NCBI GenBank assembly: GCA_001584585.1 | Contig: LSYV01000009.1 | Span: 1,800,120-1,864,119, forward strand | Origin: Gonium pectorale | Taxonomy: Eukaryota > Chlorophyta > Chlorophyceae > Chlamydomonadales > Volvocaceae | Direction of reading: 5' to 3' | DNA: 64,000 nucleotides | Shown: positions 1 to 16,006 of the stretch, one piece after another | Numbering within the stretch: the stretch's first letter is position 1 | Layout of the letters: each line of letters opens with the position of its first letter | Notes under the pieces: model-generated | Seen by the model: the letters and a program-made list of their open reading frames with translations, nothing else | What the model was told of the DNA's origin: nothing | Database searches by the model: none | Position numbers and translations under genes: made by a program

Positions 1-54
1 AGCACTCGTCAATGAAGCCGGTGCGTATGCCTCTCGCACCTTACCACCCAGCAG

Positions 55-3000
55 ATTGGAAGCCTCATGCAGCCTCAAGCGGGGCGGGCGCTGGAGGCCG
101 GGCCCGCGGCAACTGTAGGGGCTGCGATGGCGGCGGCAGCTTCGGCGGGGACAGGCGGCGCCTACGGTACGGACGCTGGGGATGGCCCAGCAGCGGCGGC
201 GGTGGAGGGCGGTGCAGCCCGCGCTGCGCCGGCGAGCCTAACGTAAGGCAGGCGAGCCATGTCGGGTTGGTCGGGGCCTTGCGGTCTTGCATGATAGGGT
301 CATCTGGGGCGCGCTGGGAGGAGCGGTGGGCGATCACGCGGGATGGCGCATTGCACGGCCACGGCGGGACTAGGATTGGCAAGCAGCTGTGGGTGCCTTG
401 GCGGTGCAGGCTGCAGGCGTGCATGCGCCGGGAAGCGGTGGGGCAGCGGCACTGGGCCGCACAGTCGTGCCAGGCTCCTGCAGGGCCCTTTCCTCGCATT
501 TTAAATGGCTGCGGCATCGGCAGGACATGTACCTTGCATCCCTTTGCACCTCAACCTCTCCGCACCTCTGACAGTTGGATGCTCCTTCCCGCAACTAAAC
601 CCGCCTTTCGCTTCGGATGCAGACCCGCCGGGCTGCAACCGGGCGCGAGAGGCCGGCTGGCCAGCCTCAGGCTCAGCACCGCCGGGATCTCGCCCGGGGC
701 TTCTGGCGCCAATGGTGACTCTCCCGTCCCCATGAAGAACGTCTTCCGTGCCGAGGCCAACGAGGCGACCGCCCGCTCGGTGGAGAACGGACTGGTGGCG
801 GCCAAGATGGTCCGCGTGCGCCTTCTCCACTTCTTTATCGCCAAGCTTGCGGGTACGGCAGGATACGGGTGCGGGGAGATACCGCATTCAGGGTACTACT
901 GCTTTCGGGGTCCCCGTACCCCCGGAGGGGTGTAAGCGAGGGTCGGTGCTTGAGATTTGAGAAGTCTATTTCTAGAGGGTGCACTTAACGGCGGGTAGCT
1001 CCGGGGGAAGCATAAAAGGCGTGCGGGGCGAGGCCGTTTAGGGCTTGGATGCCAGTAAGCGGCAGGAAGCAGCAGCAGCTACCGCACCTGTCCTGGGATT
1101 GTGACGTGGAAACGGAGGGCCGCTGCGGGTTTGTTCTGCCCGCCAGCTTCCACCCGCCTCCACATTCTCTTCCCCCCCCCCCGCTTACCCTATCCCGCAA
1201 TCCGCCCTCACACAGGCCTTGGGGGCTTCACGCCCGATCCGCTTGCGGCAGTGGAGCCTGCGCCTGGCACCGTTCCCAACCTGCCCCGGGGCATCGACGA
1301 GGCGGTGGTGACGGTGGGGCCCGGGCTGGACATCAGCCGGGTGGCCTTTGCGTTCGGGGCCATGCCGGCGCAGGACGCGGGGCAGGCGGCGGGCCAGCAA
1401 CAGGGGCAGCCACCACGGACGGCGGCGCAGGCAGTCGAAGGGCAGCAGACGGGAGCGGGGGCCGCACAGCAGCGCCTCGTGAGCGTGCGGCGGCTGTGGA
1501 GCGCAATGCCCTTGGACCTGGCCCTGCAGGTAGGCACCTTAAGGCTCTGGGTTCTTACCTGCTGAAAGGCGTGCTTGGACCTTCAGGGCATGGGTATTGT
1601 ACCGGGCTTGAGTGGTGTCTGATGGGGCGTCCATGCACAGGGGCGAGCCCTTGCGTGCTTGCGTGTGCTCTGCCGCTGTCTCACTCATCTCCTTCCGCCC
1701 TGTGCGCCCCCCTGCCAACTCCCTCGCGCCCAGATCCTGGGCAGTACCACCCGCCGGCCCCCCAGTGAGCTGGCGGCCCTGTGCGAGTCGGGCATCACCC
1801 TCGGGGAGCTCACCCCGCAGCAGGCAAGGGCGTGGGGTGGCTTTGGAGCCGTTGGCTGCCGGTAGCGAGGGAAGCCCCTCGATCGCCCAGAGTTACATTA
1901 CAATGGCCCAACTCATGATGTGCCCAAACGTGTCCGCTTTCCGTCCCGCTCTCCGCTCCGGTAATGAGACGAGAGTCTTCCGGCTCCCTGTTCCCAGGAG
2001 GACCGGCCTTGACCGTCGGATGGGCTAAGGCTGCTGGCGCCCAGCCCACTGATGTCCAAACCCCTTCTCTTCCCAAACTCTCCGCATCCCGAGCAGGCTC
2101 GGGACATCATGGACGCCTCGTCCATGCACCGGCTGGAGTACCTCATCAGCGTGCTGCGACGGCTGCGGCTCCTGGAGTGGGCGGTGCAGGATGCGGGGCA
2201 CCGCCCCGCCTGGGCCAGCGTGCGGCAGCCGGGGACGCAGGGGTCAGCCAGGCGGCCCAACCAGGGGGGCAATGCGTCACTGCTGGTGCACGCCCAGGGT
2301 GAGAAGGTGTCGCTGGCGCGGTGGGGTGGGGTGGGGGGAGGCGCGGCGCGGCGCGGATGGGGCGGCCTCCGCAGGTCGCACCTGGTCACATAAGACGCAC
2401 TGCACCGTAGGTGCAGCGTGAGAGTGGCAAGTTCTGGCGTTTGAGCGTCTTACATCTGGGGACTGAAGCGCCTGGGAAAGTTCTTGCGACAGCTGCACCC
2501 CGTCTTGCCAACCCGCACAGCTGGTCATGCACTTCGGGCATTGTTGTGCGGTGTCTGTGCGGGCCACGCAGGGATGGCGCACGTTTGCGCTTCGCTCCCG
2601 ACCGCCTCTCCCCACATGAGCCTCCACCCCGCCGCACCCGCACGCCCCAGGCTTCCTCGAGGTACCCCCTGGAAAGGAGGCCGCGATTCCCGTGCCCGCG
2701 CCAGCCGCGGCCGCCCGCCCACCCCGCCGCGCCGCCACTGCCAGCGCTGCCAGCGCTGCCAGTCCCAGCGGCAGCGCTGCCGCCGCGGGCGCTGCGCCCA
2801 GTCCCCCCGTCAAGTACTTCACCGCGCCGCTCACACTCGTTACCGGCAGCGCTGCCGCTGGCACCGGCGCGACAGCCGCGGCCGCCGCGAAAGCCAGCAG
2901 CAGTGGCGTCGGGAAGGGCTTTCTGGAGGTCGGGCTGGAGAGCGAGGAGGGCCTCGACGAGTACTGGAAGCGCTTTGAGATGATGTATCGACAAGAGTGG

Positions 3001-6000
3001 ACCCAGGGAACCAAGGAGATACCCCTCATGAAGAAGTGCTTCCCAGCCACGGGTAAGGCCACGCGAGGGCGGGCTGGTGAGGGCGCCCGTACGCTTCTAC
3101 AACAACACCACGGGCAGTGGAGGCGCGCCGCAAACGAGTGGTAGCGTGTGCCTCACGCTGCGGCGTTCCAAAAACTTGTAGCGCGTTGCGCGCGTCGCTG
3201 GCGCTGGACCCGTCCTGCCCCGCTTGTCGCCTTTCCCACCTTCCTTCGTCGCCCGCCTGTCTGTTGCGCAGCTGTCCCCGAGGTGCTCAGCCGCACGAGT
3301 TGGCACGGCCAACGGCTCATGTCCGCGGTCCAGTGGCTCAAGCTACAGGCGGCCCTGGGTGACATCGACATCCAGTCCAGCGTGGAGGCGAGTTAGGGGG
3401 CGTGCATGCCTTGGAGGGGTAGCGGATAAAGGAACCGTGCGTCCATCCTCCACGTGCTGTACGAGGCAGGCGCCCTCAACCTTTGCGCCCCGCGATGGGC
3501 GTGGCGCTAGGGAATGGTATCTGCTGTCGCCAAGTGCTGGACTGTTGCTCCCGATGCCCTCAATGCCAGCCCTATGTCTTGTTCTCGAACTACCTGCAAT
3601 GCAGATCAATGAGGTGGCCCTCAAGCTGGGCATTGACCAGGGCGTCGCGCAGCGGGTCGCGGCCGACCGCCGCCGCAAGCTGGTCCGCCTGCTGGGGCCG
3701 GGCGACGAAGCTGAGGAGGCCGAGGAGGCCGCCGGCGGCGAGGGAGCCCAAGCTAAGCGCCGCCGCGCGCTGGTCCGGCTGCCGCGCTTGTACTTGGGCG
3801 TCCGCGGTGTCACGGTCCAGGGCATGGGCCGGCCGGGGCCGCAGGCCGGCGCGGCAGCCGGGGCCGCTGCGGCCCCGGCTTCCGCTGCGGCGGTGCCGCT
3901 GGTGCCCGCCGCAGCCCAAATGGCGCTGGTGGTGCAGGGCGGGTGAGTGACGCGCCACGCCCCGCTTCCCATTGGCACGAGGTGTGCACCTGCTTCAAGC
4001 TGCCAGCCACTCCCCTCCTGTATGCGGCTGCGGAGTGCGCAAAGAGCATAGGCCGCCAGACAGGAGCATGGCGCAGGCTCACGAGGGCAGGTCAGCGGCC
4101 CAGCTGTGCCCTGCGCAGCGCGGCTCAGCGGCCCTACCTCTGCACGCTTCCCCCGCTCGCCCACCCCCGCTCACCCACCCCCGCTCACCCACCCTGCCTT
4201 TCCCTCTTCGCTGCTGCCCATCACAGTGCGCAGCAGCTGCAGCAGCTGCAGCTGCTGCAGCAGCAGCTTCGGGCTCGGCAGGAGCAACAGCAACAACAGC
4301 AACAGCAGCGCCGCCGCCGGCGCTCAAGCCCGGCCACCCGGGCTCGCGTGCTTGCCGAGAAGGCCGAACGCAAGACCGCTCGGGCGGCCAAGCGCGCTGC
4401 CAAGGAGGCTGCTAAGGCGGAGCGGCGTGCAGCGCAGGATGCGGGCACGTACACGCACAAGCGGCGCAGGCGCGCTGGGGCCGAAGCTGGGAGCGCGGAG
4501 CCGGGGGCCGAAATGGCGGCTGGCGAGCCCGAGCGCAAGCGGCGCCGGCGACGGAAAGCGGATGAGGAGGGAGACGGGGAGGGCGCGGATCGCGAGCGGC
4601 CAAAGCCGCGGCAGGTGAGGGGCGTGCGTGAGTACGTTGCAGTGCTACTGCGCAACAACATGCACCTGCGTATGGGGATTGCTGCTTGAAACCCCGCATC
4701 AGGGCGCTTTGTCGAGGGCATAGTATTGCGAACGACATGCGAAATTCGCTGTTGAACGTTGGCCTGCCACACTCAAGGCCCCGCCTCCCGCATGCCTGTC
4801 CTCGCCCCACTGCAGCGCCGAACCGCCGCGTCGCGGGACGGCGCCGGGCCCTCGCGCACACGCAGCCGCCGATCCGCGGCCGGCGCGGAGGCCACCGAGC
4901 GGCACCGCAGCCCCGCCAGCGCCAGCGCCAGCGGCGACGACAGCGGCAGCGAGGGCGAGGGCGTGGCCGACGACGGGGGCGGCGACGTGCCTCGCCTTCC
5001 CAGTAACGCGGCACCCACGCGCCTCCGTCGGTTGCTGTGGACCGTCTCCGAGGACCGCGTGGTCCTGACCGAGTATGTGCGAATGGCTGTCGACTCGGGA
5101 CCTCACGTACGGCTGCCCTGGGGCAGCCGTGCTGACACACTGCCGTACACGCCCAAGCACTGCGTACGGCACATACGGTACCTCAAGCGCGTGTACCCCA
5201 AGTACATGGGCCGCCTGGACGAGCTGCTGCGGCGGGCCTTTGAGTTTACGAAGCAGATTCGCCAGGAGGGGGCGGACCGTGACGGGGCGCGCAAGCAGCA
5301 GGAGAAGGAGGCGGAGGAGGAGCAGAAGGGGGAGCAGGGCGATGCCGACGGGGCGGGAGAGGAGGCCGGCAAGGCGCGCCGCACGTTGCGCCGCACTCAG
5401 AGCGTCCTCAAGATCACTCGGGCCATCGTCAGCGGCAGGGGCAGCTCGGCGGGGCGAGGTACCGGCGCGGCCGCCGGACGGGCTGACGCCGACGCTGCCG
5501 ACGCTGCAGCGGGCGCGGCGGCGGCTGGTGCGCCTGCAACGGGCGAGCCACCGGCCGCGGCAGCGGCCGATGACGGCACAGTGGCGGCTGAGGCTGGCGC
5601 AGCTGCGGCTGACACCGTCCTGCTGACAGCGCAGCCCGATGGCGAAGCTGAGGACGCGGTCGCGCGCCGGAATGCGGTTCTGGAGGCGGATCGCGATGCG
5701 GTCGTACAGGAGGCACTTGCACTGGTTGAGGACTTTGTGCTGGTCATTCCGCGCCGCGCCTCGCAGCGCCTTCGCGACCGGCTGCAGCGGGAGGGCGGCC
5801 TGGAGCTGGGGCAGCTGCTGGAGCCCGGAGTGACGGAGGCCACGCTGAAGCGCCGCGCCGCCAGCGTGACAGCGGAACAGCGCAAGCTGCTGACGATGGC
5901 GTCCGACGGCGCCGCCAGTGGCACGCTCGTCGCAACCGTGCTCAAAGGCAGCCCCAGCGGCGGCGGCGCCGCCGCCACGGGCCAGCGGCGGGGCCGCCGC

Positions 6001-8250
6001 TCTATGGCGGCGATGCTGCCGCTGGCCAGCTCGGTGGTGGTGATTGTGCCGGTGATGGTTCCGCAGCTGGCGCGCCCGTCGGTGGTGGTGACGGCGGCCA
6101 TGGGCCGCCTCGTGTCAATCCTCTACCTGGTCCGGTCCATCGGAGGCGAGTGGCGGCTTGCACTGGCGTCGCCCCGGGTGGTGGATGCATTCAAAGACTT
6201 CGGGGCGCGATTTGATGCCGACACCAAAGCCGCCGCGCTTAAGCAGCTCCAGCTGCGCGGCTGGCTGGCCCCCGTCGGCGCCCGCCGCCAGCTCGACCTC
6301 TCGCCGCACTTCCTCAGCCGCCTGCACGGGACCGACCTGCCGCCGGCGTTGCTCGCTCGCTGCACTACGGCGGCCACGAAGCTCGACCAGCTGCTCGCGC
6401 GCGCCCAGCGCCTTCGGCGCCGCCTGGCGGAAGGTGGTGGAGAGGACATGGACGTCGACGGCGACGCCGTCGCCGAGGCAGCGGCGGCGCCGGTGGCGGA
6501 GAGCGCCGACGTGGCGGCGGATCCGGAGCGCGCCGGGTTCGCCGCCGTCGAGCGCACGTGCACTGTGGACCCGACCCGCGGGTCGGTGGTGGTGGACACG
6601 ACCGAGATGTTGCCCAGTGAGCTGGTAGCTCTTCTGCTGACGCGACAGGCGGCTGGCAGGCTAGAGGTCCTGCCTGGCAGCGTGGAAATGGTTCCGGAGT
6701 GGGCAGGTCAGGCGGCCACCGCGGGTCGACTCGTGACCTCAGTCGAGCTGCTGCTGCAGGTGCCCGGGGACCGACCCGGGGGGTCGGCCCCGGCATAGCG
6801 GCGGGCACGGAGCGGGCAGGGGGTGGGTCAGGGGGCAGGGTGCGGGCGGCTGGCGCGGCGGCNNNNNNNNNNNNNNNNNNNNGGGCAGGTGCGGCGGGCT
6901 GGCGCGGCGGCAGCAGGGAGGGGGGCGGCCCCCGCCGCGGGATGCAGCGGCGGCGGCGGGAGGTACGGTGCGCGCGGGTCGCCGCCACCTGCGGTAGGGG
7001 AACCGATGCGGTCGGCCGCCGCCGCCGCCGCGGCGGGTTCCTGGGTGGACGCCATGGCTGTGGATGCAGCGGTAGCCCCGGGGGGACCCGGCGCGGGTGT
7101 CGCCGACGACGGGGCGGCGGAGCTCAGCACACCGGCTGGGGAAGCGCCGGGCGCTGGGCCCAGCTCCGCTGCATCCTGCACCGGCCCGCCGCCGCCCTTG
7201 AGCGAACCGCCGCAATTCCAGCCGGCTGACGTGGCGAGCGACCCGCGGGTCAGGGAAGCGGCCGCCGCCGCGTGCGGGGCTTACCTGATGGAGCACGAGC
7301 GCGACGGGCCGGGCCTGGAGGCGGTGTTTGAGATGGTGCAGGCGCTGGAGGGCCTGCTGGGGGCGGCGGGGCCCGACGGCGCGACGTGGGAGCAGCTGCT
7401 CTCACGGCTGCGGGAGGCCGTGCGGAGCGGAGGAGAAGACGGCAACAACGGCGGAGCGGTCAATGCCACTCCCGCTCGCGAGGCCTCGCCTGCCCCCGCA
7501 GCCAGCGGCGATATAGAGGCGCTGCTGGCGTCCCCCGCCCCAGCTGGCGGCAGCGGCGACGCCGCGGCTGCCGCCGGCGCTGTCTCGCCGCCGCCACCGA
7601 CGCCGCAGGCCGTAGTGCGCCTGTCGGCTCCACCGAATCCCTCCGACGTGGCACTGGTGTTGTCCGCGTTTGAGCGCCACGGCATGCTGCGCCGCCTGGG
7701 CGGCTGGGATGCCGTCCACTTCGTCTCCTCCGAGCACTGCCAGGCTGCTCTGGTGCTGGTAGCGGCTGACGCCAAGCCCACCGGCCTGAACCCCGCCGCC
7801 GCTGCCGCCGTCATGGAGGCGACGGGCGGCGGCGAGCCGAATGCGCAGCCGGCGCCGCCGCGCGAGCGGCTGTTGCGGCCGTGGTGTGATCACCTGGGAC
7901 GGCCCAACGCGCCGCTGTGGTGCGCCCTGGCGCAGCGGCTCCTGGGGCTTGTCATGCGCCATCCCGGCATTCCGGAGCCGCTGCTGGTCGCCCAGATGGA
8001 TGTGATGCCGCCCCAAGCAACCCGGGAGGCGCTGGCGCAGCTCGTGTCGCATGGCCGCCTGCAAGTGCGGGCCGCGCCGCCGCCGCCGCCGCCACGCCGG
8101 CCGGCGCTGCTCGGCGGCGGGGGCAGGGGGCCTGCCGTGCCGGCAGCGGCGGGTGCGGGGGCAGCAGCATCGCAGCCGGTGGTTCACTATTTCCCCTCGT
8201 TGTCGCACCTGTGCGATGACGGCCTGCTGCGGATTCCACTCCCGCCGTGA
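55..8250 (+). CDS. TFIIIC largest subunit (B-block-binding, GTF3C1-like), 5' partial
   Basis: Subunit of TFIIIC, which binds the internal B-box of tRNA-type promoters for RNA polymerase III in the nucleus. Exons by splice-phase continuity: 55-242, 623-852, 1216-1529, 1734-1823, 2097-2298, 2651-3052, 3272-3387, 3605-3942, 4227-4614, 4816-6759, then a last exon ending at TGA 8250 whose start is obscured by the N run at 6863. Motifs match plant homologues in order: KMVRVRLLHFFIAKLAG, WSAMPLDLALQ, MHRLEYLISVLRRLRLLEW, DEYWKRFEMMYRQEW, FPATAVPEVLSRTSWHGQRL, LLWTVSEDRVVLTEYVRMA, and a C-terminal RLLGLVMRHPGIPEPLL winged-helix-like segment. Between these are Gln-, basic- and Ala-rich linkers typical of algae. 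Introns 1824-2096 and 3388-3604 have GC donors. About 1850 residues are in view; the N-terminal B-block domain lies upstream of the window. Family assignment is from remembered conservation, not a search. Confidence 0.82.
6863..6882. other. 20-N assembly gap
   Basis: A run of 20 N lies in or beside the last intron of the TFIIIC gene. The bases before and after it are near copies of each other (both end in ggctggcgcggcggc), so the gap may hide a collapsed or overlapping repeat rather than missing sequence. It prevents placing the last acceptor. Confidence 0.9.
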
Positions 8251-8849
8251 GAGCGCGGTGCAGGGCAACGGGCGCCGCCGCCAAAGGAAGAGCGCAGGGC
8301 ATCGGGGTAACTGGTGCTGGTGTGCTGGGCCGGGCCGGGGTTTGGTGGCATGGATTGAAATCATTGGTTGGCTGTCGCATGGCCCATCCTCTGTCCTTAT
8401 GCGCTTATGACCGAAGCTATGGCGAGGGGCGGTTGGCAGGCAAAAGCGCTGCGGGGCATGCCGCCTGGCGCTGTTTGTCCGGAGGGGACTGGACGATTTG
8501 CCTGGGTCTGGCTCGGCCGCTCACTTTGGGAATGACTGTTTAACTTCCTGGCGGAGAAACTGTATTGTATATTGCTGGATAGGGGTAGGAAAAGGATCGC
8601 CATACTGTCGTGTGCCGGTGCTTGAATAGCCAGTCCTGGCTGCTTCACAGATAGCTCTGCCGCTTCCGTTTGGGACGTGATCGTTGTCTCACCTGTCACT
8701 GATGGGGACTGGCACCGTCTTCTGGGATGAGGCCGCTGTCTCGTTTGCCGTAGAAGTGGGAATGAAAGCAGACACAGCCTGCTTCATGTCTCCGTACTGT
8801 ATCAAACGACCCCTTGGCACCTTCTGTTAACATGACATGTCTATTGTTA

Positions 8850-8854
8850 TGTAA
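8850..8854 (+). promoter_or_regulatory. TGTAA polyadenylation signal (TFIIIC gene)
   Basis: TGTAA, the usual volvocine polyadenylation signal, lies about 600 bases after the TGA at 8250 and is the first one on this strand. Confidence 0.55.
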
Positions 8855-9190
8855 AATTGGATTCCGTTACTCGGATTGCACGGGCACTTGGGTGTTCCTG
8901 GATGATTGAGTTCACGGTTGGCGGGCCGCACTGTAATTCCTCCCAACGACCCACGCAACCTGGCGACTGGCGACACCCCTGCAACGCAAGTACGCAACCA
9001 TGTGCCATGCGTCGCTCCGCGGCCCGCATCCTTCTCCCCCTCCTCTTGTCACCGCCCACGTCGCCGCCCGTATTGGATGCAGCACGGAGAAGTCAACACA
9101 TATGGGGTTCCACACCATATCACATGCGGGGGGCTAGCCCGCCAGCGCAGCCGCCACCGCAGCCATGGGGCCAGGGACCTGGTGCCCTGG

Positions 9191-9195
9191 TTACA
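9191..9195 (-). promoter_or_regulatory. TGTAA polyadenylation signal (methyltransferase gene)
   Basis: TTACA on plus gives TGTAA on minus, about 100 bases after the stop at 9292-9294. Confidence 0.5.
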
Positions 9196-9291
9196 TCACG
9201 GTACGACAGCTCCGGCAGGCGAGGACCCCGCCACGCACGTCCGGCTCTCCTGCAGTGCCCCGTCGTTGCTCGCCGGGCGCGTCAGGGTGCG

Positions 9292-11640
<2,349 letters not shown>

Positions 11641-12055
11641 TCTAGGTTATATGAAGGTGAGCTTATTCGTCTGTCATGTTCATGTGCGTCAGGCCTTGCT
11701 TGCCGCTCGGGCCGTATACTGTACGGTTAAGAGAAGCTGCACTGTTGTGTACCCCTCTCAATTTATTATGAAATGTATACAAAAAGCGCTCTAATGTACA
11801 CTCTGTGCATTCTTTAAGCAATAAACCGGACCGGAACAGAATTGCTGTTGTCTTGCTGCCTGCTGTTCACAAGCCGGCTGTGGCATAATCTAAAACAATA
11901 ACTGTAAAGCTGTATAACGGATCACAGCGGAGAAGACGACGAGTGGCTTTGAGCCTTGACGTTGGCTTATGGCAGACTAACGGGGTAGCATCTCATGGGG
12001 AGTAGAGGGTTGTAGCCCTCGGCGTCGTCCGCGCCGGTTGGGAGGGACACACCGA
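11641..12055. promoter_or_regulatory. Divergent intergenic region between methyltransferase and kinase genes
   Basis: About 415 bases separate the two oppositely oriented start codons. The middle (about 11740-11900) is AT-richer than the surroundings, as expected for shared promoters and 5' UTRs. I see no element I can name with confidence. Confidence 0.4.
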
Positions 12056-15443
<3,388 letters not shown>

Positions 15444-16006
15444 TGTGGGGTTTGCCCGGTTGCAGGACTTTGATGCCCCTTGCAGTTTCGCATACACTTG
15501 AAGTTGTCCGCAGTCGGTCTCAATTGGTAGGTGCAGTATCAGGAGCGAGCACATGGCTCAGCACATGGAGCCTATGTTACCTAGCCCCCAGTAAAGCCAA
15601 AACCCTTCAATGCATCCGTTTTTGGTACGAAGGATACAGTAAATACAAAAGGTGGTCTTTGTGGCGAGCTTCATGCACGAAAATTGCTGTGCAGTCCTTC
15701 CTGTACAAATCTGCACGGCCTTGTTCACTTGCAACGCGTGCACATCACAGTTGTCCTTACTGTAACTTCAGCTGGGCCTCGTGATACTGCAAACAGCTGA
15801 GACCTTCGCTCGCTACCAACGCTCCGACCCAGCGGGTCCTGCCTGTTTGGCCCGCCTGCCTTGCGGTTCCGTTGGTCTTTGCACCACTTAGTTGCAGCTC
15901 AAATGCCCACAGGGGTGCCTTAGACGCCTCGCCGCCCGAGCGCTTGTCTCGGAGAGCGCGCAGGCGCGCAGCGATCGGTCTCGCGCGCAGCATCGCCTAG
16001 CCTACA
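15444..16006. other. 3' UTR of the kinase gene and upstream region of the Dam-like gene
   Basis: Contains the kinase 3' UTR ending near the TGTAA at 15761 and a short (about 240 base) upstream region for the gene starting at 16007. No other gene is seen. Confidence 0.5.
15761..15765 (+). promoter_or_regulatory. TGTAA polyadenylation signal (kinase gene)
   Basis: TGTAA about 320 bases after the stop codon at 15441-15443; the only one between this stop and the next gene. Confidence 0.6.

Larger units (their letters stand above)
8251..9291. other. Convergent 3' UTRs of the TFIIIC and methyltransferase genes
   Basis: No coding exon is supported here. The plus-strand gene ends at 8250 and the minus-strand gene at 9292, so the stretch should hold both 3' untranslated regions, each with a volvocine-type signal (8850-8854 on plus, 9191-9195 on minus). 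Long open frames between 8857 and 9628 on plus are shadows of GC-rich DNA and of the minus-strand last exon. Confidence 0.6.
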
